Source: Pedobacter sp. MC2016-14 (lineage in GTDB: Bacteria > Bacteroidota > Bacteroidia > Sphingobacteriales > Sphingobacteriaceae). Taken from it: 64,000 nt of DNA. The notes beneath the pieces are model-generated. The model did no database searches and was not told where the DNA came from. It was given only the letters and a program-made list of their open reading frames with translations. The stretch covers positions 248,001 through 312,000 of the forward strand of contig NZ_JAJMPA010000002.1 in NCBI RefSeq assembly GCF_020991475.1. Reading direction: 5' to 3'. The translations under genes were made by a program, and so were the position numbers. Shown here piece by piece: positions 25,597-35,228 of this stretch; within the stretch, counting starts at the first letter, position 1, and each line of letters opens with the position of its first letter.

Positions 25597-26814
25597 ATGA
25601 ACTTTAAAAATTACATCTTAAATGGCCTTCTGTGTGCAGCAACGGTTTTTATGCCTTTTGTCAGCTTTGCCCAGCAACGTAAAAGCAATACTGCAGCAGA
25701 AGTTAAATTTATCAATACGGAACTTTCTGATGCTGTGAAACAGTACAAATACCTGACTGCAAATACTAAAGCAGACAGATTTCCTAAAGCGTACTTTCCT
25801 AAAAATGATTCCCTTGCTACAAGCGCATCAGAATGGTGGTGCAGTGGCTTTTACCCAGGTACGTTATGGTACCTTTACGAAGGTACAAAAGACCCTGCTA
25901 CCTTAAAGGCAGCAATAGGCAAGCTTGCGGACCTAAAGAAAGAGGAATTTAATAAAGACACGCACGATCTGGGTTTTATGATGTATTGCAGCTTTGGCAA
26001 CGCATATAGAATTGCGCATACTGCGGCCTATAAAGAGGTGCTCATCAACAGCGCGAGGTCATTGGCGAGCCGCTTTGACCCAAAAGTGGGCTTAATTAAG
26101 TCATGGAATTCCAAAGACCCCTCAGAATATCTTGTAATCATAGACAACATGATGAACCTTGAACTTTTATTTTGGGCCACTCAAGCAACAGGTGATTCCA
26201 GCTACTATAAAATTGCGGTTACCCATGCTGACCATACTTTGAAAAATCATTTCAGAAAAGATTACTCTTCTTACCATGTGGTAAATTATGATGGTACTAC
26301 AGGAGCGGTTAAACAGCAAAAAACCCATCAGGGCTATGCGGATGCTTCTGCATGGGCAAGGGGACAGGCATGGGGATTATATGGCTATACGCTGATGTAC
26401 AGAGCAACTAAAAACAAGAAATACCTGGAACAGGCTAAAAATATTTCGTCTTTTATTCTTAACCATCCCCGCTTACCAAAAGATAAAATTCCTTACTGGG
26501 ATTTTGATGCACCGAACATTCCAAATGCACCCCGTGATGCCTCTGCAGCAGCGGTGATGGCTTCTGCCTGGATTGAACTGGCCGGCTACACAACTGGACA
26601 AGCATCGGCCAGGTATTTAAATACAGCAAAAGAAATTGTCCATACGCTGGCTTCTCCGGCTTACAAAGCAAAACCAGGTACCTACGGTGGCTTTTTGCTG
26701 ATGCATAGTGTAGGGCACTTGCCTGCCAAATCGGAGGTAGATGTAGCATTGTCTTATGCTGATTATTATTATGTAGAGTGCCTAATAAGGCTCAAAAAGC
26801 AGTTTACAAAGTAA
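25597..26814 (+). CDS. Glycoside hydrolase family 88 (unsaturated glucuronyl hydrolase)
   Basis: 405 residues with a signal peptide (cleavage after VSFAQ). The alpha/alpha-barrel has the GH88 landmarks: HDLGFMMY with Asp124 and IIDNMMNLELLFWA with Asp183, equivalent to the catalytic Asp88 and Asp149 of the Bacillus enzyme, then THQGYADASAWARGQAWG and IPYWDFDAP. The family hydrates the unsaturated uronic acid left by polysaccharide lyases acting on heparin, chondroitin or hyaluronan. No lyase or SusCD pair is next to it, so it is an orphan here. Starts 43 bp after terC. Confidence 0.93.
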   Translation: MNFKNYILNGLLCAATVFMPFVSFAQQRKSNTAAEVKFINTELSDAVKQYKYLTANTKADRFPKAYFPKNDSLATSASEWWCSGFYPGTLWYLYEGTKDPATLKAAIGKLADLKKEEFNKDTHDLGFMMYCSFGNAYRIAHTAAYKEVLINSARSLASRFDPKVGLIKSWNSKDPSEYLVIIDNMMNLELLFWATQATGDSSYYKIAVTHADHTLKNHFRKDYSSYHVVNYDGTTGAVKQQKTHQGYADASAWARGQAWGLYGYTLMYRATKNKKYLEQAKNISSFILNHPRLPKDKIPYWDFDAPNIPNAPRDASAAAVMASAWIELAGYTTGQASARYLNTAKEIVHTLASPAYKAKPGTYGGFLLMHSVGHLPAKSEVDVALSYADYYYVECLIRLKKQFTK

Positions 26815-26886
26815 CAAGTTTGTGTGTTCTTTGAATTGCATAATTTTTCATTTGATGTAAATATCCAGAGTATTCCAACAAGCAGA

Positions 26887-26894
26887 TACATTTG
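26887..26894 (+). promoter_or_regulatory. -7 element of the first RND efflux operon
   Basis: TACATTTG, exact TAnnTTTG, 18 bp before the TolC-like start at 26913. No TTG at the expected distance upstream. Confidence 0.4.
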
Positions 26895-26912
26895 CGCAGT
26901 AAAACAAAAATT

Positions 26913-28313
26913 ATGCTGCGTAAATATCTCTGTTTATCTGTTTTTTGTCTCTGCTTTATCTCTTTCTCTCCACTAAAAGCACAAACTTTAAGTTTAAAAG
27001 ATGCAATTGACACGGCTTTGGTCAACTATGGTGCGGTAAAAGCCAAAATTAATTATGTATCGGCTTCAAAAGAGGGTGTAAAACAAGCAAAAAGAGAATA
27101 CCTTCCTAATTTCTCCCTCGCTGCACAACAAGATTATGGAACCATCAATGGACAAAATGGTCCAATGGCTCCATTAGGTCCTGGTTTAAGCACAGCATCT
27201 TCGGGACCCGCACTGGCAAATCAAAATTGGAATGCTGCTTTTGGTGCATTGTATTTAAGTAATGTAAATTGGGATTTCTTTACTTTCGGCCGTACCAAAG
27301 AAAGAATTAATATTGCTAAAGAAATTCTGAAAAGAGACCTGAACGACCTGAACCAGGAGCTGTTTCAACACCGGATCAGGGTTTCTGCAGCCTACCTTAA
27401 TTTACTTGCTGCACAAAGACTAACCCGGTCTCAGGAGAAAAATCTGGAGCGGGCCATGATCTTTAAAAATAATGCCACCATAAGAGCTGCGAACGGATTA
27501 ATTGCCGGCGTAGATTCTGCGCTTGCAAACGCCGAAGTTTCGAATGCCAAAATTGCGTTAACCAAAGCACGTGATCTGGAACAAGAACAAGCCAATAGGC
27601 TTGGGATCTTAATGGGCATAACGGCTACCACATTCAAGGTAGATACTGCCGCCATAAACCACATTCCGAAATCTATTTTAGCAGATCAGCCTGGTCTGGA
27701 GTTTACGGCGCATCCTGTATTGCAATACTACAAAAGTAAAATTGACCTGAGCAATCAGCAGGTACATTATTATAAAAAGCTGGCTTACCCCACCTTTTCT
27801 TTGATTGGCATTTTTCAGGGCAGGGCTTCTGGTTTCGGCGCTGATTACGGAACCAACCAGAATTCATGGACCAGAAATTACAGCGATGGCATCAATCCAA
27901 CCCGTGGAAATTACCTGGCTGGAATTGGGGTGACCTGGAACCTGACCAGTATTTTGCGGAGCAGTCCACAAATAAAGGCGCAAAAATATACCAGCTTAGG
28001 CTTGCAGGATGAATATGATCAGGTAAACCAACAACTTCATGCACAATATGCACTGGCAGAAAATAAAATTAAAAACGCCATGGCCAATTATAATGAAGCG
28101 CCCATACAGGTTAGTGCAGCCTCTGCGGCATACCTGCAAAGAAGCGTACTGTATAAAAACGGACTCACTACGCTTACAGATCTAACCCAGGCGCTTTTTG
28201 CCCTTAACCGTGCGGAGACAGACCGGGATATTGCCTATACCAATGTATGGCAGGCCTTATTGCTTAAAGCTGCGGCTGCGGGCGACTACAACTTGTTTAT
28301 CAATGAATTTTAA
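26913..28313 (+). CDS. TolC family outer membrane efflux protein
   Basis: 466 residues from ATG 26913 (MLRKYLCLSVFCLCF), with a signal peptide ending near SPLKAQ; an in-frame TTG at 26892 is less likely because it lies in the -7 element. Two repeated halves of long helices and beta-strands match the outer-membrane efflux protein fold, for example LTLKDAIDTAL-like opening and LTDLTQALFALNRAETDRDIAYTNVWQALLLK near the end. Forms the outer-membrane channel of a tripartite pump with the RND permease and adaptor that follow (gaps 14 bp and a 4-bp overlap). Confidence 0.9.
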   Translation: MLRKYLCLSVFCLCFISFSPLKAQTLSLKDAIDTALVNYGAVKAKINYVSASKEGVKQAKREYLPNFSLAAQQDYGTINGQNGPMAPLGPGLSTASSGPALANQNWNAAFGALYLSNVNWDFFTFGRTKERINIAKEILKRDLNDLNQELFQHRIRVSAAYLNLLAAQRLTRSQEKNLERAMIFKNNATIRAANGLIAGVDSALANAEVSNAKIALTKARDLEQEQANRLGILMGITATTFKVDTAAINHIPKSILADQPGLEFTAHPVLQYYKSKIDLSNQQVHYYKKLAYPTFSLIGIFQGRASGFGADYGTNQNSWTRNYSDGINPTRGNYLAGIGVTWNLTSILRSSPQIKAQKYTSLGLQDEYDQVNQQLHAQYALAENKIKNAMANYNEAPIQVSAASAAYLQRSVLYKNGLTTLTDLTQALFALNRAETDRDIAYTNVWQALLLKAAAAGDYNLFINEF

Positions 28314-28327
28314 GTACTAAACCACAT

Positions 28328-31300
28328 ATGAATTTAATCCGTTTTGCACTTCGTAAACCCATATCCATACTTGTTTTGGTGGCAGGGCTGTTCTTTTTTG
28401 GGATTGGTGCTATTAAAGACATTAAAGTAGATATTTTGCCAAAAATGAACCTTCCGGTAATTTATCTTGCGCATCCTTTTGGTGGGTATACGCCAGATCA
28501 GATGGAATCTTATTTTGCTAAAAACTATGTAAACATCATGCTTTTTGCAAATGGGGTAAAATCAATTGAAACCAAAAATGTGCAGGGCCTTACGCTAATG
28601 AAAATCTCTTATTATGAGGATACGAATATGGCGCAGGCAGCAGCAGAAATTGGTGCGCTTTCAAACAGGATTCAGGCTGGTTTCCCCCCGGGTTCCCAAC
28701 CGCCCTTTATCATCAGGTTTGATGCTTCTTCATTACCGGTAGGACAGTTGGTATTGAGTTCTAAAACAAAATCCAATAACGAACTTCAGGATTTGGCCAA
28801 TGTTTACGTGCGTGCTTCATTTACATCCATCCCGGGTTTATTGTCGCCACCTCCATTTGGCGGGAGCCCCAGAACGATTGAAATTAATGTAAATCCTGAT
28901 TTATTGCGTTCGCACAATTTGACACCAGATCAGATTGTAGAAGCCATAAAGCTCAATAACCAGACCGCGCCTTCAGGAAACGTACGGATAGGGGATAAAA
29001 ACTACCTTACCCCAACCAACAATACCATTAAAGAAGTAAAGGATTTCGAGAAGATTCCTTTGTTTAAAGGGGGGGTGCAAAACCTAACCATAGGCGATGT
29101 GGCCACGGTAAAAGATGGTGCGGATATTACAGCGGGATATGCCCTGGTGAATGGTAAACGTTCTGTTTACATCAGTATTGCTAAAGCTGGAGATGCTTCT
29201 ACCTGGGATGTGGTACAGAATTTAAAAAAGAACCTTTCAAAAATTCAGAGCACCCTGCCCGAGGATGTTTCCCTGAGTTATGAATTTGATCAATCTGTGT
29301 ATGTCATCAACTCTGTAAAGAGTCTCATTACCGAGGGGATCATCGGTGCCGTACTAACTGGCTTAATGGTTTTGTTGTTCTTGGGTGATAAAAGGGCTGC
29401 ATTTATTGTGATCCTCACTATTCCTATTTCCATTATATCGGGGGTATTGTTTCTGAAATTATTTGGCCAAACCATCAATTTAATGTCGCTCAGTGGTCTT
29501 GCACTGGCCATCGGGATCCTCGTAGATGAAAGTACGGTAACCATAGAAAATATCCACCAGCACCTGGATATGGGCAAACCCAAGGCATTGGCCATTTGGG
29601 ATGCCTGTAAAGAAATTGCCTTGCCTAAATTGCTCATCTTATTGTGTATCCTGGCTGTTTTTGCACCAGCTTTTACCATGGTTGGTATTCCGGGAGCCTT
29701 GTTTTTACCGCTCGCACTCGCTATCGGTTTTTCTATGATTCTTTCTTTCCTGCTGTCGCAAACTTTTGTGCCCATCATGGCAAACTGGTTGATGAAAGCA
29801 CATCCCAAACATGCCCATGCCAGCGGGATCACAGATGATGAGGCTGAGTTTAATGATTCAGGAATCACAGCGGAATCTGAAAAGGATACGCTGAACCAGA
29901 AGAAAATGCTGGTTCAGCGGGAAGACTTTAACAATGACAGTAAGCTTTCTTTATTTGAAAAATTCAGGCTGCGGTTTATGCACTTGCTGGATGGACTTTT
30001 CCGTTTCAAAAAGGTAGTTAGCCTGGTTTACCTGATCGGGATCACCCTGATTGCAGTTATCCTGATCGGTGTTATTGGTAAGGATGTATTTCCAAAGGTA
30101 AATTCCAGCCAGTTTCAGCTGCGGATGCGGGCTCCTGATGGTACCCGTTTAGAACGGACGGAGGAAAAAGCGAAACTGATTTTGCGGGAACTGGAGAAAA
30201 AAGTGGGCAAAGAACATATTGGGATTTCTTCGATTTATATTGGTCAGCACCCTGCATTGTTTTCAGTTTCACCCATCTATCTTTTTATGGCTGGTTCTCA
30301 TGAAGCTGTTTTTCAGATTAGCTTAAAAGACTATCATGCAGATATGGATGAATTTAAAGATGAATTCAGACATCAGGTACATAAAATCCTTCCAGATGTG
30401 AAATTATCCTTTGAACCCATTGAACTAACAGATAAAGTTTTGAGCCAGGGTTCGCCAACACCAATTGAAATCAGGATAGCAGGGAAAAATAAAAAAGTAA
30501 ATGAGCAATATGCCAATAAAATTATTGCGAAAATGAACCAGGTCCCTTACTTCCGGGATGTACAGATTGGGCAATCGCTCCACTATCCGGCACTAGACAT
30601 TACGATAGATCGTACCGCCGCTGCACAGGTTGGTGTGGATATGAACGACATTTCGCGTTCGCTGATAGCTTCCACTTCCTCCTCCCGTTATACAGAAAAA
30701 AATACCTGGATAGATGAGAAAGCGGGGTTGTCTTACAATGTGCAGGTACAGGTGCCGCTAAACCAGATGAAAAGCAAAAATGACATTGAGGAAATCCCTT
30801 TGCTTAAAAATTCTCAGCGTCCGGTGTTGAGTGATGTGGCCACGCTTACACCTTCAACCACACCCGGTGAAAATGACAACCTGGGGGCTATGCCTTACAT
30901 CACTGTTACTGCAAATATCCATCAGGTAGATTTGGGTATAGCGGCAGAGGATACTAAAAAGATCATTGCTGAGTTGGGCGAGTTGCCCCGTGGTACATTC
31001 ATCAATCCAATTGGATTGAGTGTGGTTCTGGAAGAAACATTGGGAAGTCTGCAAACGGGCCTGATGATTGCAATTGTGGTGATCTTCCTGATGTTGTCTG
31101 CAAATTTCCAGTCCTTCAAAGTATCTATGGTTATTTTAACTACAGTTCCGGCGGTGGTGCTGGGTTCATTACTGATGTTGCTGGCTACTGGATCAACACT
31201 CAATCTGCAATCTTATATGGGGATCATCATGTCGGTAGGTGTATCCATTGCGAATGCCGTTTTGCTGATCACCAATGCAGAACAATTACGAAAGCACAAT

Positions 31301-31606
31301 GGTAATGCCCTTCAATCTGCAAGGGAAGCCGCAGGTTTAAGGTTAAGGCCAATTATCATGACCAGTATAGCCATGATTGCCGGAATGCTGCCCATGGCCA
31401 TTGGTCATGGGGAAGGCGGCGATCAGATTTCACCATTGGGCCGTGCGGTAATCGGGGGATTGATTTTTTCTACCTTTACCGTGTTGTTAATCTTGCCACT
31501 GATTTTTTCATGGGCACAAGCCAAAACCAGTACAGCATCCGTTTCCCTGGATCCGGAAGACGCCGAAAGTATCCATTACATATCTTCTTTAATTCCTGAA
31601 AAATGA
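28328..31606 (+). CDS. RND efflux permease (AcrB/CzcA superfamily)
   Basis: 1092 residues with the RND plan: helix 1, large periplasmic loop, helices 2-6, second loop, helices 7-12. Helix 4 reads GLALAIGILVDESTVTIENI, so the proton-relay pair is Asp-Glu where HAE1 pumps have Asp-Asp. A charged cytoplasmic segment with many Asp/Glu/Lys (about 500-545) lies between the halves. The C-terminal GRAVIGGLIFSTFTVLLILPLIF is typical. Transport substrate unknown; the family covers drugs, lipids and metals. Its stop overlaps the adaptor start by 4 bp. Confidence 0.92.
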   Translation: MNLIRFALRKPISILVLVAGLFFFGIGAIKDIKVDILPKMNLPVIYLAHPFGGYTPDQMESYFAKNYVNIMLFANGVKSIETKNVQGLTLMKISYYEDTNMAQAAAEIGALSNRIQAGFPPGSQPPFIIRFDASSLPVGQLVLSSKTKSNNELQDLANVYVRASFTSIPGLLSPPPFGGSPRTIEINVNPDLLRSHNLTPDQIVEAIKLNNQTAPSGNVRIGDKNYLTPTNNTIKEVKDFEKIPLFKGGVQNLTIGDVATVKDGADITAGYALVNGKRSVYISIAKAGDASTWDVVQNLKKNLSKIQSTLPEDVSLSYEFDQSVYVINSVKSLITEGIIGAVLTGLMVLLFLGDKRAAFIVILTIPISIISGVLFLKLFGQTINLMSLSGLALAIGILVDESTVTIENIHQHLDMGKPKALAIWDACKEIALPKLLILLCILAVFAPAFTMVGIPGALFLPLALAIGFSMILSFLLSQTFVPIMANWLMKAHPKHAHASGITDDEAEFNDSGITAESEKDTLNQKKMLVQREDFNNDSKLSLFEKFRLRFMHLLDGLFRFKKVVSLVYLIGITLIAVILIGVIGKDVFPKVNSSQFQLRMRAPDGTRLERTEEKAKLILRELEKKVGKEHIGISSIYIGQHPALFSVSPIYLFMAGSHEAVFQISLKDYHADMDEFKDEFRHQVHKILPDVKLSFEPIELTDKVLSQGSPTPIEIRIAGKNKKVNEQYANKIIAKMNQVPYFRDVQIGQSLHYPALDITIDRTAAAQVGVDMNDISRSLIASTSSSRYTEKNTWIDEKAGLSYNVQVQVPLNQMKSKNDIEEIPLLKNSQRPVLSDVATLTPSTTPGENDNLGAMPYITVTANIHQVDLGIAAEDTKKIIAELGELPRGTFINPIGLSVVLEETLGSLQTGLMIAIVVIFLMLSANFQSFKVSMVILTTVPAVVLGSLLMLLATGSTLNLQSYMGIIMSVGVSIANAVLLITNAEQLRKHNGNALQSAREAAGLRLRPIIMTSIAMIAGMLPMAIGHGEGGDQISPLGRAVIGGLIFSTFTVLLILPLIFSWAQAKTSTASVSLDPEDAESIHYISSLIPEK

Positions 31607-32697
31607 AACCATTAAAAAAAAGCATTGTATATTCCTTATTCCTCCTATCCGCTGCCACAGCGCTATCCAGTTGCAGTTCTGAACCAAAAAAAGAAGCACC
31701 GGTAGCTGACGAACCTAAAGTAGAAACTTTTTCGCTTCAAAAACAGAAACTAAGTACCCAGCTAAGAATGCCTGCAGAGCTCATTAGTTTTCAGCAGGTA
31801 GATATCTACGCTAAAGTGAGCAGTTTTGTGAAGGATTTGAAGGTAGATATTGGTACTCAGGTAACAAAGGGACAATTATTAATGGTACTTGAAGCTCCGG
31901 AAATCAGCTCACAGCTGTCTGCGGCAGAATCCAGGCTGAAAGCCATGCAAGCCATTTATGAAGCCAGCAAAAGCAACTACACGCGTATTTACGAAACCAG
32001 TAAAACACCCGGTACCATCTCGAAAAATGACCTTGACCAGGCCACTGCCCGGAAGAATTCTGATTATGCACAATATCAGGCTGCAGTAGCTACTTCCAAA
32101 GAAGTGGGGATCATGAGGGGCTACCTTGAAATCCGCGCGCCTTTTAGTGGGGTCATTTCTGCAAGGAACATCAACTTAGGGGCATATGTAGGCCCTGCAG
32201 GTAAAGGTTCCGATTTACCATTATTAACTATACAGGAACAAGGTAAACTCCGTTTGTCTGTAGCAGTGCCTGAAATTTATACCAGTTACCTTAATAAAGG
32301 AGATGAAATGAATTTTACTGTAAAATCTTTGCCCGATACATTTTCGGCTAAAATACAAAGACTGGCAGGCGCACTGGATTTGAGGTTACGTTCTGAGCGT
32401 GTAGAAATGGATGTAGACAATAAAGGGAAAAGACTCTTGCCAGGAATGGTTGCTGAAGTGATCCTGCCTTTAAATCCTAAAGACAGCAGTTTTGTGATCC
32501 CTAAAACTGCACTGGTCAATTCTGCCGAAGGAATTTTTGTGATTGGCGTAGTGGATGGTAAAGCAAAACACATCAATGTAACCACGGGCAGGGAACTTGA
32601 TGGACAGATAGAAATCTTCGGAAATCTTACGCAAGGCATCAGCCTGATCAAAAAAGCGAATGAGGAAATTCACAATGGTGATGTAATCAAGCTGTAA
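31603..32697 (+). CDS. RND periplasmic adaptor lipoprotein (membrane fusion protein)
   Basis: 364 residues. Lipoprotein signal with ALSSC (Cys24). Barrel-sandwich hybrid halves at VDIYAKVSSFVKDLKVDIGTQVTKGQLL and YLEIRAPFSGVISARNINLGAYVG flank a helical hairpin (SAAESRLKAMQAIYEASKSN), followed by a beta-barrel domain. Links the RND permease to the TolC channel. Translation is probably coupled to the permease (ATGA overlap). Followed after 15 bp by the AraC-type regulator. Confidence 0.93.
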   Translation: MKPLKKSIVYSLFLLSAATALSSCSSEPKKEAPVADEPKVETFSLQKQKLSTQLRMPAELISFQQVDIYAKVSSFVKDLKVDIGTQVTKGQLLMVLEAPEISSQLSAAESRLKAMQAIYEASKSNYTRIYETSKTPGTISKNDLDQATARKNSDYAQYQAAVATSKEVGIMRGYLEIRAPFSGVISARNINLGAYVGPAGKGSDLPLLTIQEQGKLRLSVAVPEIYTSYLNKGDEMNFTVKSLPDTFSAKIQRLAGALDLRLRSERVEMDVDNKGKRLLPGMVAEVILPLNPKDSSFVIPKTALVNSAEGIFVIGVVDGKAKHINVTTGRELDGQIEIFGNLTQGISLIKKANEEIHNGDVIKL

Positions 32698-32712
32698 TAT
32701 TACAATCCGGCT

Positions 32713-33660
32713 ATGGAAAAGACGTTTAAAAATCTTGAAATTTACAAAGTGAAAAAAGCAGAGTCTGTTCAGGAGTTTTACGAAAATCTTAGTTTAAACC
32801 GACCGGGCTTAACCATACCGAGCCTGGATACACTTTATGATGTAGGGCACTTTAATGTCTTTACGAGGGGGAACTGTGGCTCTACAGGTCCGGTATCTTA
32901 TAACCGCAAAGACTACTACAAAATCTCGTTGGTTATAGGCGAGGGAATCCTCTTTTATCCGGACCAGCAAATTGTGGTTGACGGTCCGGCGTTATTGCTC
33001 ACGAATCCTGACGTGCCTTACCATTGGCAGGCGGGTTCTGAAGCGCAGTCGGGCTATTTTTGTTTATTCACGGAGAATTTTATCCGGAACAGAAACGAAA
33101 CCTTGCGGGAAACTTTATTTTCGAGAATCAAAGATCATCCGGTCATCCACCTCAGCGATGCACAGGCTACTGTTTTTTCTGAGATCTTTAAAAAAATGAT
33201 GGCGGAAATGGATGGGGAATACATTCATAAATTTGACCTTTTGCGTAACTATATTCACTTGCTTACACATGAGGCCGTAAAAATTTGTCCTGTTAACGAG
33301 GCTTCCAAGCCCACCAATGCCTCCGCTCGTTTGGCATCACAGTTTATAGATTTATTGGAACGACAGTTTCCAATTGACTCTACAGACAGGGTAGTGGAAC
33401 TTAAAACCGCGCATGATTTCGCGGCTAAACTTTCTGTGCATGTCAACCACCTTAACCATGCCGTAAAGGAAGTAACGGGTAAAACTACGTCAGATCACAT
33501 TTCCAGAAGGATTGCGAATGAGGCTATTGCATTATTGCGGTACACGGAATGGAACATTTCTGAAATAGGCTATTGTTTAGGATTTGAATACCCTGCAAAC
33601 TTTAATATCTTCTTTAAAAAACAAACCCAAAGTACGCCGAAGGCGTTCAGGAAGGTATAG
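32713..33660 (+). CDS. AraC family transcriptional regulator
   Basis: 315 residues. The first 200 form a cupin-like ligand domain (GEGILFYPDQQIVVDGPALLLTNPDVPYHWQ). The C-terminal 100 are two AraC helix-turn-helix motifs: FAAKLSVHVNHLNHAVKEVTGKTTSDHISRRI and WNISEIGYCLGFEYPANFNIFFKKQTQSTPKAFR. It ends the TolC-RND-adaptor operon, only 15 bp after the adaptor, so it is probably co-transcribed and autoregulatory. The inducer is unknown. Convergent with the PIN toxin gene, 5 bp away. Confidence 0.92.
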   Translation: MEKTFKNLEIYKVKKAESVQEFYENLSLNRPGLTIPSLDTLYDVGHFNVFTRGNCGSTGPVSYNRKDYYKISLVIGEGILFYPDQQIVVDGPALLLTNPDVPYHWQAGSEAQSGYFCLFTENFIRNRNETLRETLFSRIKDHPVIHLSDAQATVFSEIFKKMMAEMDGEYIHKFDLLRNYIHLLTHEAVKICPVNEASKPTNASARLASQFIDLLERQFPIDSTDRVVELKTAHDFAAKLSVHVNHLNHAVKEVTGKTTSDHISRRIANEAIALLRYTEWNISEIGYCLGFEYPANFNIFFKKQTQSTPKAFRKV

Positions 33661-33665
33661 TAGTT

Positions 33666-34121
33666 TTACTGCTTTTCGTATATAACGAGTGGTTCGTTTA
33701 AATTGAGGGAATTATCGAATGTTATCAGAAATTCACCAGGAGATAAGATCAAAATACCTCTGAAGGGATTAAGTACACGAAGATCATGGTCACCTGTGAT
33801 AATACATGAGACATTACCAAAAAGGGCAAGCGCTAGATATTTGTCATCAGCTTCATCACGACAGATTTTGACTTTTTTATCAACGGTAATTATTTTTACT
33901 CTATTTTTAAAATTCCTGATATCTAATACTCTTCGCTTAGCAGGTATGTACTTCTCAAATTTTGGTCGCAAGTAGGCTACTGAAAATTCATTTAAGATTT
34001 CTTCTGTGCATAGAATAGTGCCCTTTTGGAAAGCTTTTTCAAACGCTTTTGAACTTACAGAATTAGGTAGAATGTGTGCGCTTATTATTGTGTTACAATC
34101 TAACACATAGTTGCTAATCAT
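33666..34121 (-). CDS. PIN-domain toxin of a toxin-antitoxin pair
   Basis: 151 residues matching PIN family toxins (putative toxin-antitoxin system toxin component, PIN family). Acidic residues of the metal-binding RNase site are visible: Asp8 (LDCNTIIS), a Glu in the CTEEILNEFSVAYL segment, Asp in CRDEADDKYLALAL and the TGDHDL motif. The domain would cut RNA when free of antitoxin. The start overlaps the antitoxin stop by 8 bp, so the pair is translationally coupled. Confidence 0.85.
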   Translation of the reverse strand: MISNYVLDCNTIISAHILPNSVSSKAFEKAFQKGTILCTEEILNEFSVAYLRPKFEKYIPAKRRVLDIRNFKNRVKIITVDKKVKICRDEADDKYLALALFGNVSCIITGDHDLRVLNPFRGILILSPGEFLITFDNSLNLNEPLVIYEKQ

Positions 34122-34419
34122 CTTCTGTTAGAATTTGTTTAAGAATTTCTTCATTCATACCATTTTTAGCAGCTTCTTTAGCCCCTTCTCTTACAACGTT
34201 TAGGTATTCAGGCAAGCTCTCTCGTACTTTGTTGTAATGTGTTAGCATTTCTTTATAGGGAGGCAAGGCAGAACCAAGAACAATATCCATTGGATTAGCA
34301 TATTCTTTCTCATCTATTATGTTGCTAAGCGCATTAATTGCCTTTCTCTGTTTTGTTTTAGTGGAAGACTCCCAGTTCCTGGCAACTTCATCGCTAACTT
34401 CAATCATTATTGTTTTCAT
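34114..34419 (-). CDS. Antitoxin partner of the PIN toxin
   Basis: 101 residues, strongly helical and acidic, no known DNA-binding motif seen with certainty, although the EVSDEVARNWESSTKTKQRKAIN opening could form a small N-terminal fold. It precedes and overlaps the PIN gene (8 bp), the usual antitoxin-first order. A weak -7-like TACATTTA lies about 20 bp upstream of the start. The identity rests on this arrangement; I do not recognise a named antitoxin family. Confidence 0.72.
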   Translation of the reverse strand: MKTIMIEVSDEVARNWESSTKTKQRKAINALSNIIDEKEYANPMDIVLGSALPPYKEMLTHYNKVRESLPEYLNVVREGAKEAAKNGMNEEILKQILTEDD

Positions 34420-34455
34420 CTGTATAATCTTTGCATTAAATGTATAATATGATTG

Positions 34456-35112
34456 TTAATTATAGTTGCGCAATGATGGAAATAACTCGCTTAAATTCAA
34501 TTTAAAACCGGGCAGCAAAGCTGAGGTAAGCTCGCCATCTCCTGTAAATTGTGTGTTTTTTTCATATTTTCCTGAAGCATCCAATTCATATTTCATCACG
34601 CTCTTTTTAACAGGATGAACTACCCAGTATTCTTTTATGCCGAATTCTTCATACAAGTGGAATTTGAGGTTGAGTTCTTTTTTATTATTACTGGGCGAAA
34701 GTATCTCAACCATGATATCTGGTGCACCTATGCAACCACGGGAATCCAGTTTGTTTACATCACAAACTACACAAATATCTGGCTGCACTACAGTGGTTAC
34801 CGCTGCATCATCTGTAGAATTATGGGCTAAGCGTACGTCAAAAGGGGCAGAAAAGACTTCACAGCTTTTATTTTTTAAATAAATATAAAGCTCGCCAAAG
34901 AGGGTTCTTGATACTCTTTGATGTGCCAGTGAAGGCCCGGCCATACGATAAATGTGGCCCCTAATCAATTCTAAACGTTCATCAATTTCCCAGCGGAGGT
35001 ACTGCGCATACGAGTAAAAACCTGTAAGATCAATGTCTGATAACTTAGCAATAGGCTTGTCTTCTCCATTAGGATAGGGTTTGGGCGTTGCTTGTTTTTT
35101 ATCCTTAGTCAT
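34456..35112 (-). CDS. Uma2 family endonuclease-like protein, tandem copy 1
   Basis: 218 residues. Uma2/DUF820 proteins have a PD-(D/E)XK nuclease fold; the visible core is VQPDICVVCD, then GAPDIMVEILSPSNNKKE with Asp and Glu ligands and a following Lys. This copy is one codon longer near the N-terminus and has a different C-terminal end (ELFPSLRNYN) from copies 2 and 3 (ELFHN). From GCIGAPDIM to the end it is almost identical to them, while the first 110 residues differ at many positions. Function of the family is not settled. Start codon at 35112 follows a TAAATTTG element with only four bases between, which points to a leaderless or nearly leaderless transcript. Confidence 0.87.
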   Translation of the reverse strand: MTKDKKQATPKPYPNGEDKPIAKLSDIDLTGFYSYAQYLRWEIDERLELIRGHIYRMAGPSLAHQRVSRTLFGELYIYLKNKSCEVFSAPFDVRLAHNSTDDAAVTTVVQPDICVVCDVNKLDSRGCIGAPDIMVEILSPSNNKKELNLKFHLYEEFGIKEYWVVHPVKKSVMKYELDASGKYEKNTQFTGDGELTSALLPGFKLNLSELFPSLRNYN

Positions 35113-35116
35113 ACCA

Positions 35117-35173
35117 CAAATTTAACTAACGATCATCAAACTAGTCGTGGATTTTCAGGAACTTACGTAAGTT
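35117..35173 (-). promoter_or_regulatory. Promoter region of Uma2 copy 1 with 14-bp palindrome
   Basis: Perfect palindrome AACTTACGTAAGTT at 35160-35173 and -7 element TAAATTTG at 35124-35117 (minus strand). Palindrome centre is 49.5 bp from the last G. A dimeric regulator site is the simplest reading. Confidence 0.5.
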
Positions 35174-35228
35174 ATAAATTACTACGGTTATGGTGTCTTA
35201 AGGTATAAAAAAAAACTTATCCTACTCT

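Noticed and set aside
26852-26865. TTGAT half-site upstream of the TolC-like gene
   Set aside because: The second half (ATATC) does not match ATCAA and the spacing to the -7 element is off by one. Taken as chance.
29290-29868. 192-residue antisense ORF inside the RND permease
   Set aside because: It lies wholly inside a firmly assigned gene in the opposite frame with no domain; typical shadow of a hydrophobic coding region. The same holds for the other long antisense ORFs in both RND genes, the hybrid kinase and the peptidase.
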